From the NCBI GenBank assembly GCA_016735225.1, contig JAERRX010000077.1, forward strand, positions 1 to 34,419: a DNA stretch of 34,419 bases, given 5' to 3'. The stretch is from Sulfurimonas sp. Its GTDB lineage: Bacteria; Campylobacterota; Campylobacteria; Campylobacterales; Sulfurimonadaceae. The notes under the pieces are model-generated. The model had not been told where the DNA came from and searched no databases. It saw nothing but the letters and a program-made list of their open reading frames with translations. Made by a program: the position numbers and the translations under genes. Of this stretch, positions 16,919 through 25,720 are shown piece by piece. The first letter of the stretch is position 1, and each line of letters begins with the position of its first letter.

Positions 16919-19045
16919 ATGCAAAATATGCTAAATCTTAAAAATCCAGAGTTCTACAACAATCGTGAACTTTCTTGGTTACAATTTAACACGAGAGTTT
17001 TAAAACAAGCTCAAGATATCTCGCTTCCACTTTTAGAACGCTTAAAATTTCTAGCCATATATGGCACAAACTTAGATGAGTTTTATATGATAAGGGTCGC
17101 TGGGCTAAAAAAACTTTTTGCTGCTGGAGTTATAGTTTTAGGAACAGATAAACTAACTCCCCTACAACAACTTCGTGAGATAAGAAAATATCTACATCAG
17201 GAGCAACAAGTTTTAGAGCATTGTCTTCTTGGAATTTTAAAAAGTCTTGAAAATGAGGGCATAAGTGTTAAGTCTTATAAGGAGTTGAACCAACGAGAAA
17301 AACATACTTTAGATAGATATTTTAGAGAAAATATCTACCCTGTTATCATTCCAATAGCCATAGATGCCACTCACCCCTTTCCAAACCTCAACAACCTCAG
17401 TTTTGGTCTTATTGTAAAACTTAGTGATATTGATAATAGCACTGTTGAAAGGTTTGGAATCATAAGAGTTCCTAGAGTTTTAAGTAGGTTTGTTGAGCTT
17501 AACCACAACACTTATGTTCCTATAGAATCACTAGTCGCACAACATGTAGAAGACCTCTTTCCTGGTTATACTCTTTTAAAATATGCCTCTTTTAGAGTGA
17601 CTAGAAATGCCGATATGGAGATAGCGGAGGAGGAAGCTGATGACTTTATGGAGATACTTGAAGAGGGTTTAAAGCTTCGTAGAAAGGGTGAGATGGTTAG
17701 GCTTGAAGTTGGTAGTGATACCGATGAAGAGATCATAAACTTTTTTAACCGTCATACAAATATTTATAAAAACGATATTTATAAGTTTCACACATTTTTA
17801 AACCTCTCAAGTCTTTGGCAAATAGTAGGAAATATTTCATTTGCTCATCTTTTACTACCTCCTTTTAAACCAAAAAACATACCACCTTTTGATAGAAATG
17901 AAAATATATTTTCAATCTTAGAAAAACAAGATGTAACTATGTATCATCCATATCATAGTTTTGAACCCGTTGTAAGACTTATTGGGACTGCTTCAAAGGA
18001 CCCCGATGTAGTTTCTATAAAAATGACTCTTTATCGTTCAGGAACAAACTCGCCTATAGTTCAAGCACTCATATATGCAGCAGAGAGTGGAAAACAGGTC
18101 ACTGTAATGGTTGAGCTTAAGGCTAGGTTTGATGAGGAAACAAATCTTTTGTGGGCAAAAGCACTTGAAAAAGCAGGAGCACATGTTATATATGGAGTTC
18201 GTGGTTTAAAAGTCCATGCAAAAGCTGCACTTGTAACAAGAAGAAAAAAAGGTAGATTAAAACAATATGCTCATTTAGGCACAGGAAACTACAACCCTTC
18301 AACTGCAAAAATATACACAGATATAAGCTATATGACCTCAAAAGATGAGATAACAAACGACCTTACAAGGTTTTTTCATTTTTTAACAGGCTTTAGTAAA
18401 AAAGGTAAACTTGATGAGTTATATATGTCTCCCACTCAGATAAAACCAAAAATATTATCACTAATTCACAAGGAAACTAAAAAAGGCAAAGAGGGACAGA
18501 TCATTGCAAAAATGAACTCTTTAGTTGATGAAGATGTTATACAAGCATTATACAAAGCTAGTCAAGATGGAGTTAAAATCGACCTTATTGTTCGTGGTAT
18601 CTGCTGTTTAAAAACAGGCATAGAGGGTGTAAGTGATAACATTAGAGTTATCTCTATTCTTGGAAAATATTTAGAACACCCTAGAGTTTTTTACTTTAAA
18701 AATGACTCTGCTAAGATATATATATCTTCTGCTGATTGGATGCCGAGAAATCTTCTCAGAAGGATAGAACTTTTAACTGCCATAAAAGATGAAGAGTCAC
18801 AAAATCAAATCATCCAAATACTAAAACTTCAATGCTCTGATAATGTTTTAGCACATGAACTTCAAAGAGATGGTTCATATATAAAAGTCAAAGCAGGCAA
18901 AGATGAAAAACCTATCAACAACCATAAGCTCTTAGAAGAATTTTTAAATAAAATCTCAAAAGCTAGTAAAAAAGAAACTCAAAGAAGTGTTTCTCAAATC
19001 ATATCAAAACTATTTAAAGGAACGAAAGATGATACTAAATTATAA
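16919..19045 (+). CDS. ppk1: Polyphosphate kinase 1
   Basis: PPK1 makes inorganic polyphosphate from the terminal phosphate of ATP, reversibly. In Campylobacter and Helicobacter polyphosphate supports stress survival and motility. The 708-residue protein has the family's N, head and two phospholipase-D-like catalytic domains. The N-terminus carries the Asn-Arg-Glu-Leu-Ser-Trp-Leu motif (15-21) and Thr-Asn-Leu-Asp-Glu-Phe. The phosphorylated histidine is His433 in Lys-Val-His-Ala-Lys and the second is His452 in Tyr-Ala-His-Leu-Gly-Thr-Gly-Asn. The length is normal. Its end overlaps the next gene by 17 bases. Confidence 0.97.
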   Translation: MQNMLNLKNPEFYNNRELSWLQFNTRVLKQAQDISLPLLERLKFLAIYGTNLDEFYMIRVAGLKKLFAAGVIVLGTDKLTPLQQLREIRKYLHQEQQVLEHCLLGILKSLENEGISVKSYKELNQREKHTLDRYFRENIYPVIIPIAIDATHPFPNLNNLSFGLIVKLSDIDNSTVERFGIIRVPRVLSRFVELNHNTYVPIESLVAQHVEDLFPGYTLLKYASFRVTRNADMEIAEEEADDFMEILEEGLKLRRKGEMVRLEVGSDTDEEIINFFNRHTNIYKNDIYKFHTFLNLSSLWQIVGNISFAHLLLPPFKPKNIPPFDRNENIFSILEKQDVTMYHPYHSFEPVVRLIGTASKDPDVVSIKMTLYRSGTNSPIVQALIYAAESGKQVTVMVELKARFDEETNLLWAKALEKAGAHVIYGVRGLKVHAKAALVTRRKKGRLKQYAHLGTGNYNPSTAKIYTDISYMTSKDEITNDLTRFFHFLTGFSKKGKLDELYMSPTQIKPKILSLIHKETKKGKEGQIIAKMNSLVDEDVIQALYKASQDGVKIDLIVRGICCLKTGIEGVSDNIRVISILGKYLEHPRVFYFKNDSAKIYISSADWMPRNLLRRIELLTAIKDEESQNQIIQILKLQCSDNVLAHELQRDGSYIKVKAGKDEKPINNHKLLEEFLNKISKASKKETQRSVSQIISKLFKGTKDDTKL

Positions 19046-19556
19046 AAAGATAAAACCTATACTAGGTGAAAAAACTTGGATTGCTCCCTCTGCTGATATC
19101 ATCGGAGAGGTAAGTTGTGGAACAGACTGCTCTATATGGTTTGGGTGTGTTGTGAGAGGCGATGTTAATTATATAAAAATTGGCAACAGGGTAAATATTC
19201 AAGACCTTAGTATGATACATGTTACACACTATAAAAAAGAAGATAAAAGTGATGGCAACCCTACTATTATAGGAGATGATGTAACTATTGGGCATAGAGT
19301 TATGCTTCATGGTTGTGAGATCGGGGATGCTTGTCTTATTGGTATGAGTGCTACTATACTTGATGGTGCTGTTATTGGCAAAGAGAGCATTGTCGGGGCT
19401 AGTTCGCTTGTTACTAAAAACAAGGTTTTTCCTCCTCGCTCACTTATAGTAGGAACTCCAGCTAAAGCTGTTAGAACTCTTAGCGATGAAGAGGTTAAAG
19501 AGCTTTATGCATCTGCTTCAAGATATGTAGAGTTTAAAAATGGATATACAGAGTAG
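19029..19556 (+). CDS. Gamma-carbonic-anhydrase-family hexapeptide protein
   Basis: The 175-residue protein has the left-handed beta-helix repeat (Ile/Val-Gly pattern every six residues, about 20-150) of the YrdA/Cam family. The three zinc-ligand histidines are present at 64, 89 and 94 (Met-Ile-His-Val; Ile-Gly-His-Arg-Val-Met-Leu-His-Gly). Some family members hydrate CO2, but many, including E. coli YrdA, have no proven activity, so the function is uncertain. The start at 19029 is preferred because AAAGGA lies seven bases upstream; a frame beginning at 18987 would overlap ppk1 by 59 bases and add a tail not seen in the family. The chosen start still overlaps ppk1 by 17 bases, so the pair is likely coupled. 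Confidence 0.9.
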   Translation: MILNYKKIKPILGEKTWIAPSADIIGEVSCGTDCSIWFGCVVRGDVNYIKIGNRVNIQDLSMIHVTHYKKEDKSDGNPTIIGDDVTIGHRVMLHGCEIGDACLIGMSATILDGAVIGKESIVGASSLVTKNKVFPPRSLIVGTPAKAVRTLSDEEVKELYASASRYVEFKNGYTE

Positions 19557-19562
19557 CACTTA

Positions 19563-20177
19563 ATGATGCTAGACTTTTTCATAGTTACTGACATCATTGG
19601 CATTATAGCCTTCGCTCTAAGTGGTTTTTTGATTGGTGTTAAAAATAGGCTCGATGTTTTAGGTATATTTATTGCTGCTAGCTTAACAGCTTTGGGTGGT
19701 GGGATCATAAGAGACTCTATCTTAAGCTCCACCCCTTTTGCTTTTACCTCTTTCTATCCTGCCCTAACTCTAACTTCAACTATTGCTATAGCTTATCTAT
19801 CTAAAATATATAAAAAAGCATCTATTGAACAAAAATGGATATTTGTCATAAGCGATACTATCGGTCTTGTTGCTTTTAGTATTACAGGTGCTCTTTTAGC
19901 TATAGATGCAGGGTCCAATTTTTTTGGCATAGTAGTTTTAAGTTTTATCACTGCGGTTGGTGGTGGTGTCACAAGAGATATCATGATAAACCAAGTCCCC
20001 ACAGTTCTTATAAGTGACTTTTACGGTTCTATAACGATCATAGTTGCTCTTTGTTTAGCTAGCCTTGAAGCCCTAGGCTATCTAAATGAGATAAGTATCT
20101 TATGTGTTAGTATTTTTTCTATACTCTTAAGGCTTTTTGCTTTTAAGAAGCATTGGAAACTTCCAAAGCTTAGCTAA
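19563..20177 (+). CDS. TRIC-type channel family membrane protein (UPF0126, YadS/YicG-like)
   Basis: The 204-residue protein is almost entirely membrane helix, arranged as two similar halves of three helices plus a last helix. Each half contains the family signature Gly-Gly-Gly-x2-Arg-Asp: Leu-Gly-Gly-Gly-Ile-Ile-Arg-Asp at 44-51, and a second copy near residues 135-142. Crystal structures of bacterial relatives show trimeric cation channels. YadS/YicG-type homologues have more recently been linked to glycine transport, so the substrate is open. It starts six bases after the preceding gene and converges on argJ with only three bases between stop codons. Confidence 0.9.
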   Translation: MMLDFFIVTDIIGIIAFALSGFLIGVKNRLDVLGIFIAASLTALGGGIIRDSILSSTPFAFTSFYPALTLTSTIAIAYLSKIYKKASIEQKWIFVISDTIGLVAFSITGALLAIDAGSNFFGIVVLSFITAVGGGVTRDIMINQVPTVLISDFYGSITIIVALCLASLEALGYLNEISILCVSIFSILLRLFAFKKHWKLPKLS

Positions 20178-20180
20178 ACC

Positions 20181-21356
20181 CTAGGTTCTATAATCAGCAT
20201 TGATCTTGATATATTCATGACCTAAGTCACAACCATAAGCTTTAAAACTTCCATCTCCTACACCTAAGTCACATGATATTGTAAACTTTTTATGCCTCAT
20301 AACTATGGCACATTTTTTTTCCATCTGCTCATCAAAATAAAGCTTGCCTCTGTCATAAACACAAAGATTATCAAAGGAGATCTTTAGTTTATCTTCATAA
20401 CTCTCTACTCCACTTGCTCCAACAGTAGATGCTACTCTACCCCAGTTTGGGTCTTCTCCATAAAGAGCAGTTTTTACAAGTAACGAATCAGAAAGAGTTT
20501 TTGCCACTATCTCCGCCTCTTTGTCATCTTTTGCACCACTTATTTTATATGTAACAAGTTTGCTCGCACCCTCTCCATCTCGAACCATCTCAAGAGCCAA
20601 AAAGTGCATCACTTTAAAAAGTGCCTCTTTAAATGCATCTGTATCAAAAGCTCCACTTTTAGCATTACTTAAAAGTAAAACAGTGTCGTTTGTTGATGTG
20701 TCTCCATCTACACTTATCGCATTAAAAGTAGTTTTTGTGACCTCATCTAGTATCTCTTGCATCTGCTTTTTTGGAACAGTTGCATCTGTGGTTATAAAGC
20801 ATAGCATTGTAGCCATTGCGGGGTTTATCATACCTGCACCCTTTGCCATCGCTCCTATACTAAAACAACTTCCATCGTCAAGCTCTACTTTTAAAGCTAT
20901 CTCTTTTGAAAAAGCATCTGTAGTCATGATAGCCCTAGATGCTTTAGCGGACTCTTTTTTTCTAAGGTCAAAATCTTTCATCGCATCTATGATCTTTTCT
21001 TTAGGAAGTCTAACACCGATAACCCCAGTAGAACTCATGATAGGGTTTAACTTATCACTACAATGGCTTAAAACCTCATCAATATCATCATAGCCATCTT
21101 GTCCAGTCATTGCATTTGCATTTTTTGAATTTATCAAAACAAAGTTAGTTTTAAAATCTCCCTTTGCCCTAAAATGCTTTATGGGGGCTGCAAACATTTT
21201 GTTTGTAGTAAATACAGATGCTACTTCACATGAAGTATCACTATATATAAATGCCATATCAAGTGCATTTTCTGGTTTTAAACCTGCACTAACTCCATCT
21301 GCAAAAAAACCTTCTGCAGCACATATACCATCTTTTGTTTGGACTATTTTATACAA
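20181..21356 (-). CDS. argJ: Bifunctional ornithine acetyltransferase / N-acetylglutamate synthase
   Basis: ArgJ moves the acetyl group from N-acetylornithine to glutamate, recycling it in arginine synthesis; some members also use acetyl-CoA. The 391-residue precursor self-cleaves before a threonine that becomes the nucleophile. The site is in [14 protein letters not shown], so the cut falls between Ala182 and Thr183. The start codon is TTG: AAGGGAG lies seven bases before it, and the next ATG would remove 33 conserved residues. The start overlaps the end of the potassium channel gene by eight bases. N-terminal Ala-Glu-Gly-Phe matches the family. Confidence 0.96.
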   Translation of the reverse strand: MYKIVQTKDGICAAEGFFADGVSAGLKPENALDMAFIYSDTSCEVASVFTTNKMFAAPIKHFRAKGDFKTNFVLINSKNANAMTGQDGYDDIDEVLSHCSDKLNPIMSSTGVIGVRLPKEKIIDAMKDFDLRKKESAKASRAIMTTDAFSKEIALKVELDDGSCFSIGAMAKGAGMINPAMATMLCFITTDATVPKKQMQEILDEVTKTTFNAISVDGDTSTNDTVLLLSNAKSGAFDTDAFKEALFKVMHFLALEMVRDGEGASKLVTYKISGAKDDKEAEIVAKTLSDSLLVKTALYGEDPNWGRVASTVGASGVESYEDKLKISFDNLCVYDRGKLYFDEQMEKKCAIVMRHKKFTISCDLGVGDGSFKAYGCDLGHEYIKINADYRT

Positions 21357-22479
21357 ATCTCATCTCCCTTGGCTTCTCTCTTCTTCTTAGAAGTTCTTTA
21401 GTTGTGTTTATATCGCTCTGTTTTCCTATGATAAGCAACCTACACTCACTTGTAATCAAAACATCACCTTTTGGCATAGTTATAAATTTTCCATCTTTTT
21501 TTGTTATACCTATAACTGAAGTGTTTGTAATTTGTCGTATATGTGTTTCTTTTAATCTTTTGAGTACAGCCCAGCTATACTTTGGAACCTGCACCTCTTC
21601 CATGTCAAGAGGGTTATCACTCTTGTATAAAAACTCCTCTAAAAGGTTTTGCATATCTGGTCTCGTTGCAACTGCACTCACTCTTTGAGCAGTTAATTTT
21701 GTAGGAGAAACAACAGTATCAGCTCCTAGTTTTTTTAGTTTTTCTACATCGCCCATAGATTCAGCAGCAGAAATAATATAGTATGGTTTTGGAAGAAAAT
21801 GTTCTTTTTCAAAAAGTCTAACCGATGCTATAAGAGCGATATTGTCTGCCATAGAATCAGAAAGTGTTATAAGACCTTTTGCAGATGATAAGTTTACTTT
21901 TAGCATTGAAAGTTCTGCATGTGGTTCTGCTTTTAAATATTGAGGATAGTTATACTCAACTGCCCATTCATCGATTTGGGGTCTTGGATCAACTACGACA
22001 AAAGGGATGTGGTTATTTTTTAACTGCTTTGTGACTTCAAGTGTGTAGTCATTATGATAACAGACTACAAAATGTTGCTTTAACCTTGCTATTTTATATA
22101 GCATTTTTCGCTCCTTTAGTATAGTAAATATTGTTCCTCTGCTTAACTCCCCTACCAATATACCAATAGCACTAGAAAAAATAGCAAAGCCTGCTATAAC
22201 CAATATGATAGTAAAGATTCTACCTGCATTAGATATAGGGGCTATCTCGCCAAAACCAACAGTAGTAAATGTTATACCTGTCTGGTAAAATGCATCCATT
22301 AGAGTAAAGTTATCTATAAGAACATATCCAACTGTTCCAACAAGCATAATCATTATTGTTAAAATAGCAGGTAGGCGAAATGGTTTGAGGTGAGAGTAAA
22401 GTTCTGGAAGAAGCTTTACTTCAGGTTTAGGAGGAGACTCCCAATGTAGGAAGAAACGAATCCTCTGTAAAAGATTCAA
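21349..22479 (-). CDS. Two-helix potassium channel with RCK/TrkA domains
   Basis: Residues 36-56 and 88-110 form the two membrane helices around a pore loop whose filter is Thr-Thr-Val-Gly-Phe-Gly-Glu (72-78), a variant of the usual Thr-Val-Gly-Tyr-Gly-Asp; I recall the same variant in the H. pylori channel HpKchA. The C-terminal half has an RCK_N-like fold (about 125-245) and an RCK_C/TrkA-C domain (about 285-370). The glycine-rich nucleotide motif of RCK_N is degenerate (Cys-Tyr-His-Asn-Asp at the usual place), so NAD or ATP binding is doubtful. The start is TTG, with AGGGA six bases upstream, 18 bases after rpmB. H. pylori also has this gene beside rpmB. Confidence 0.92.
   Translation of the reverse strand: MNLLQRIRFFLHWESPPKPEVKLLPELYSHLKPFRLPAILTIMIMLVGTVGYVLIDNFTLMDAFYQTGITFTTVGFGEIAPISNAGRIFTIILVIAGFAIFSSAIGILVGELSRGTIFTILKERKMLYKIARLKQHFVVCYHNDYTLEVTKQLKNNHIPFVVVDPRPQIDEWAVEYNYPQYLKAEPHAELSMLKVNLSSAKGLITLSDSMADNIALIASVRLFEKEHFLPKPYYIISAAESMGDVEKLKKLGADTVVSPTKLTAQRVSAVATRPDMQNLLEEFLYKSDNPLDMEEVQVPKYSWAVLKRLKETHIRQITNTSVIGITKKDGKFITMPKGDVLITSECRLLIIGKQSDINTTKELLRRREKPREMRFV
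21364..21370 (-). promoter_or_regulatory. Ribosome site fixing the argJ TTG start
   Basis: AAGGGAG on the minus strand lies inside the last codons of the potassium channel gene, seven bases before the TTG at 21356-21354. It supports initiation at TTG and coupled translation. Confidence 0.65.
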
Positions 22480-22497
22480 GTTAATTCCCTATTCTCT

Positions 22498-22686
22498 TTA
22501 GGAATTTTTCTTAAGTGTACGTAACTCTCTTGCAGAGATTTTAATCTTTTTTGTAGTACCATCTTCTAGTTTGATACGTACTGTTCTTAGGTTTAATAAA
22601 AAACGACGCTTTGTTCTGTTTTTTGCGTGAGAAACATTGTTTCCACTCATAGGGCCTTTGCCACTAATAGCACATCTTCTTGCCAT
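22498..22686 (-). CDS. rpmB: 50S ribosomal protein L28
   Basis: The 62-residue basic protein matches bacterial L28 throughout: Met-Ala-Arg-Arg-Cys at the start, Gly-Lys-Gly-Pro near residue 9, Asn-Asn-Val-Ser-His-Ala, and a C-terminal Lys-rich helix. L28 is part of the large subunit near the E site. A ribosome site (AAGGAAG) precedes the ATG and a -10 box lies at 22722-22727. It probably heads the rpmB, potassium channel and argJ transcript, since the gaps are 18 bases and an eight-base overlap. Confidence 0.97.
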   Translation of the reverse strand: MARRCAISGKGPMSGNNVSHAKNRTKRRFLLNLRTVRIKLEDGTTKKIKISARELRTLKKNS

Positions 22687-22721
22687 AATAAGCTTCCTTG
22701 TTTAGGTTTTTAAAGTTGCGA

Positions 22722-22727
22722 ATTATA
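22722..22727 (-). promoter_or_regulatory. Candidate -10 box for rpmB
   Basis: TATAAT on the minus strand, 35 bases before the rpmB ATG, with an A/T-rich upstream region. Confidence 0.5.
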
Positions 22728-22767
22728 TCTATTTGAAGCAAAACTTCAGCTTAAAGGTATATTATTT

Positions 22768-22796
22768 AGAGAGATATGAACTTTTAATATCTCTCT
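22768..22796 (+). other. Strong hairpin between rpmB and the HDOD gene
   Basis: AGAGAGATAT and ATATCTCTCT form a perfect ten-base stem with a nine-base loop. On the plus strand it is followed by a partly T-rich stretch ending in TTTT (22801-22805), so it resembles a terminator, yet no plus-strand gene lies upstream. It could end a short RNA, attenuate the HDOD transcript or be a protein-binding palindrome. A smaller hairpin (TGAAG/CTTCA) lies just before it at 22734-22748. Confidence 0.4.
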
Positions 22797-22831
22797 TATT
22801 GTTTTCTAGTTAAAATGTATCATAAATTTAT

Positions 22832-22837
22832 GAGGTG
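22832..22837 (+). promoter_or_regulatory. Ribosome site fixing the HDOD start at 22847
   Basis: GAGGTG lies nine bases before the ATG at 22847. An alternative GTG start at 22835 would use part of this same element as its start codon and would lack a ribosome site of its own. Confidence 0.6.
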
Positions 22838-22846
22838 CCGATAATT

Positions 22847-23644
22847 ATGATAACAACTAAAAAAATTAACCAATATATAGAGAGAATTCCTCCAGCACCT
22901 AAGGCACTAAAAGAGACTCTTTCATTTTTAAACAATGGAGAACTTACTAAAGCCTCTCATGTTGCACAAAATGACCCTGCTCTTTCGAGATATTTAAGAG
23001 AGTTAGTAAACAAACCGATATATGGTTTCACAAATGAGATAAGTGATATTTCACAAATTTTTGGAATTCTTGGTGTTTCTGGCTCTCAACAAAGTGTCTA
23101 TAACTATATGACAACACTACTTAGTCCTGAAAAATGGGTTCTTTTTAAGTTAGATGCTAGAAAATTTCATGAGCTTCAAGCAAGACTTTCTAAAAATTGG
23201 GAAACAATATTAAAACACTTAAATATAGAAGATAAAGATATTAGCACTTCTATTAGTTTACTTCCTGCAAGTATCATAGTTACAGAAGCTCTTTTTTGTG
23301 AAAAGATAGATGATGTTACTCTTTTAAGAGGTGTTAAAAAGATTGATTATAATACTATCTTATATCGTCTAAGCGGTATTGGGATTTTTGATATATGTGA
23401 ACAAATATCAAAAAAATGGGAGATGTCTGAAAAAGTATCAAATATTATTCAAGCCTCTTCTGGCACAAAACCATCTACAGATGAAAACACAAACAGGCTC
23501 GGGAAATGGATGCATCTACTACTGTTTTATGAACTATCTAAACCACTTTTTATAGAAGCAGGATTAAATGATTTTATAGATTTTCACATAGAGTATGTTA
23601 GCGATATATATGAAGAGTTTGCCACTCTAATGGAGATATCATGA
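22847..23644 (+). CDS. HDOD-domain signalling protein
   Basis: HDOD domains are HD-phosphohydrolase relatives that lost the catalytic metal-binding residues and act as output or scaffold modules in motility, chemotaxis and nucleotide signalling. Residues 12-75 match well: Ile-Pro-Pro-Ala-Pro-Lys, then Asn-Asp-Pro-Ala-Leu-Ser-Arg-Tyr-Leu (42-50), Asn-Lys-Pro-Ile-Tyr-Gly (55-60), and Ile-Ser-Asp-Ile-Ser-Gln followed by Leu-Gly-Val. The rest (to residue 265) is helical and less conserved. The stop overlaps the next gene as ATGA, so the two products are made together. No enzymatic motif is seen. In Campylobacter jejuni an HDOD protein (Cj0248) affects motility, which is only a loose guide. Confidence 0.88.
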   Translation: MITTKKINQYIERIPPAPKALKETLSFLNNGELTKASHVAQNDPALSRYLRELVNKPIYGFTNEISDISQIFGILGVSGSQQSVYNYMTTLLSPEKWVLFKLDARKFHELQARLSKNWETILKHLNIEDKDISTSISLLPASIIVTEALFCEKIDDVTLLRGVKKIDYNTILYRLSGIGIFDICEQISKKWEMSEKVSNIIQASSGTKPSTDENTNRLGKWMHLLLFYELSKPLFIEAGLNDFIDFHIEYVSDIYEEFATLMEIS

Positions 23645-25035
23645 GAGCAATAGTAAAAGATGGTATTGGTATATTTACACCTCAAGGTTTTTTAGATGGA
23701 GGAAATGGTGAGTCATTTTTAAGCCTTGATGACATAAAAGCAACATCACAATTGAAAGTAGATATGATTTTAGTCTCTTTGAAAAAAGTTATCTTTTTTA
23801 ACAAAAATGGTCTTGATATTTTTATGAAGGTTTTTGCCAAAGTACGACAAGCAAACAATATAACGGTAGGTTTTTGTGACTATGATAAACTAAAATATGA
23901 TACTATAAAAGTCTTCTACAAAGATGAAGTCAATTTTTCTTTATTTAAAACAAAAGAGATAGCCCGACTTTTTTCTTCAAGCTTTAAAAACCAAAACAAA
24001 AATGTTTTACTTTTTAGTCATGACAAATCGCAACGCTCAGCCATGGCTATTGAGCTACATGATAATGGACACAATCCTATTATAGCTCAAAGCAAAGAGG
24101 AGTTTATAGAAAAATCAAAAAACAAAGATGCTTATGATTTTATAATTGACAATAGTTTCTTAGGACAGATGGGACAAAAAATTGCAACAAGAGTAACTGG
24201 CAATGCTATCATCTACACAATCTCATCTTTTTTAGATGCACAGATAGTAGATAAGTTCAATGTTGAATATCATAACAACTCTTTAAATGTTGGGTTTAGA
24301 CTTTTTATATTTGATGCTTTCAGGGTAGTTAGTATGAATGTCCATGCTATGAACTTCTTCTCAAGGCTTGCAAGTTCCGCCGCTGAATACAATGCTTCTA
24401 TATGCTTTGTTGGACTCTCTTTTGATAAAACTCCAAATACATTTAAAGAAAACTTAGAAGACTCTGGTATATTATTTTATGAAAAGATGGATGATATTCT
24501 TCAAAATAAAGAGCTATTAAAAGAGCTAGGGGCTAGCAGTGCTTCAAATGTTAAAAACAAAAGGGTTATAAACAAAAAGATTGTTTCAGAACTTCCAAGG
24601 TTTATAGATGCTACTGTGCAAACCATAGAGATGATGACAAACTCTAAAGCCGTAAAACGATCTGCAAAAGTAGATAATATTCTCATAGGCGACAAAAAAG
24701 AGAAGATAGCTAGCTCCATAGGCTACTATGGTGACTTAGATGGGATGCTTATACTTATATTTCCTAAAGAGATTGCAAAAAAAGCTTGTGAGCTTCTTGT
24801 TGGTGAAAAAACTGATGATGTTGAACTTATACTTGATACACTTGCGGAGCTTGTAAATATTATTGGTGGCAAGATCAAAACTATGCTTAGTGACCACGAC
24901 ATCAGTGTAGATATCACACTTCCTAGAACATACCATAATGTTGATAGCCTTCTTGAAGTTATCAAAGGAAGGAAGGGAGTGCAAGTGGATTTAGCATTTG
25001 ATGATGATAAGTTTATATTTTTCTTAACTAGATAA
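23641..25035 (+). CDS. STAS / pseudo-receiver / STAS / CheX fusion protein
   Basis: The 464-residue protein has at least one domain I am sure of. Residues 312-464 resemble CheX, a CheY-P phosphatase: the catalytic Glu-x2-Asn pair is Glu403 and Asn406 in Leu-Ala-Glu-Leu-Val-Asn-Ile-Ile-Gly-Gly. Residues 1-112 look like a STAS domain. Residues 119-200 follow the receiver pattern (hydrophobic strand, Asp170 where the phosphoacceptor sits) but have Ser-His where the acidic pocket should be, so phosphorylation is doubtful. Residues 212-290 look like a second STAS unit. Start and stop are clean and the gene overlaps the HDOD gene by four bases. I infer a role in dephosphorylating a CheY-like protein with HDOD as partner. 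Confidence 0.75.
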   Translation: MRAIVKDGIGIFTPQGFLDGGNGESFLSLDDIKATSQLKVDMILVSLKKVIFFNKNGLDIFMKVFAKVRQANNITVGFCDYDKLKYDTIKVFYKDEVNFSLFKTKEIARLFSSSFKNQNKNVLLFSHDKSQRSAMAIELHDNGHNPIIAQSKEEFIEKSKNKDAYDFIIDNSFLGQMGQKIATRVTGNAIIYTISSFLDAQIVDKFNVEYHNNSLNVGFRLFIFDAFRVVSMNVHAMNFFSRLASSAAEYNASICFVGLSFDKTPNTFKENLEDSGILFYEKMDDILQNKELLKELGASSASNVKNKRVINKKIVSELPRFIDATVQTIEMMTNSKAVKRSAKVDNILIGDKKEKIASSIGYYGDLDGMLILIFPKEIAKKACELLVGEKTDDVELILDTLAELVNIIGGKIKTMLSDHDISVDITLPRTYHNVDSLLEVIKGRKGVQVDLAFDDDKFIFFLTR

Positions 25036-25048
25036 AAGTCTAATTTGA

Positions 25049-25054
25049 TACAAT
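25049..25054 (+). promoter_or_regulatory. Possible internal -10 box before rpe
   Basis: TACAAT, 25 bases ahead of the rpe ATG, in the only notable gap (43 bases) of this gene run. It could let rpe-trpF-exonuclease be transcribed independently of the HDOD/CheX pair. Confidence 0.35.
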
Positions 25055-25078
25055 TAGAAAAATTCTTAAGGAAGTAAG

Positions 25079-25720
25079 ATGTTAGTAGCTCCAAGTATTT
25101 TAAGTGCTGATTTTGGAAATTTACAAAGAGATGTTGAAGATATTTGTAATTCTGGCTGTGATTTGGTTCATGTTGATGTGATGGATGGTCATTTTGTGCC
25201 AAACTTAACTATTGGTCCTGTTGTGGTTTCTGCTGTAGCCCAGTGTGCTACAAAACCTCTCGATATACACCTTATGGTGCAAAACAATACTTTTTTTGTT
25301 GAACTTTTTGCACCATTAAAACCAAAATATATATCATTTCACATAGAAGAAGAAAAGCATCCACATAGACTTATACAAAAGATTAGGTCACTGGGGATAA
25401 AACCTGCTATCGTGCTAAACCCTCATACACCGCCAGAATCGATTGAGTATCTACTCAAAGACTTAGATATGGTTTTACTCATGAGTGTAAACCCTGGTTT
25501 TGGTGGGCAAAGTTTCATAGAAAGTGTGCTTAAAAAAGCCTCAAAACTAAACGAGATGAGAAATAAAATAAATCCCAACTGCCTCATAGAGGTCGATGGT
25601 GGGGTTAATGATAAAAATATTAAAGAGCTTAAAGATGTTGGGGTTGATGTTGTTGTAGCTGGAAACTATGTGTTTAAGCACTCTTGTAAAAAAGAAGCTA
25701 TAAAAAGTTTACAGATTTAG
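25079..25720 (+). CDS. rpe: Ribulose-phosphate 3-epimerase
   Basis: Rpe interconverts ribulose-5-phosphate and xylulose-5-phosphate in the pentose phosphate and Calvin pathways. The 213-residue TIM barrel shows all family motifs: Ser-Ile-Leu-Ser-Ala-Asp at 5-10, Val-Asp-Val-Met-Asp-Gly-His-Phe-Val-Pro-Asn (about 32-42), Asp-Ile-His-Leu-Met-Val, Val-Asn-Pro-Gly-Phe-Gly-Gly-Gln and Glu-Val-Asp-Gly-Gly-Val. AAGGA lies six bases before the ATG. The adjacent stop codon of rpe and start of trpF touch. In C. jejuni, as I recall, rpe also lies beside rpmB and dnaQ. Confidence 0.97.
   Translation: MLVAPSILSADFGNLQRDVEDICNSGCDLVHVDVMDGHFVPNLTIGPVVVSAVAQCATKPLDIHLMVQNNTFFVELFAPLKPKYISFHIEEEKHPHRLIQKIRSLGIKPAIVLNPHTPPESIEYLLKDLDMVLLMSVNPGFGGQSFIESVLKKASKLNEMRNKINPNCLIEVDGGVNDKNIKELKDVGVDVVVAGNYVFKHSCKKEAIKSLQI

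Noticed and set aside
18987-19028. Longer N-terminus for the gamma-carbonic-anhydrase-like protein
   Set aside because: It would lie wholly in the ppk1 coding end, while the ATG at 19029 has a ribosome site at ideal spacing.
20172-20190. Terminator between the TRIC-type gene and argJ
   Set aside because: Only a four-base AACC/GGTT match with a three-base gap between stops; too weak to call.
20521-21093. 190-codon plus-strand reading frame
   Set aside because: Exact antisense of argJ; the hydrophobic/serine-rich composition is typical of a shadow frame.
24726-25202. 158-codon minus-strand reading frame
   Set aside because: It lies antisense to the CheX-fusion end and rpe, has a serine/leucine-rich shadow composition and no ribosome site.
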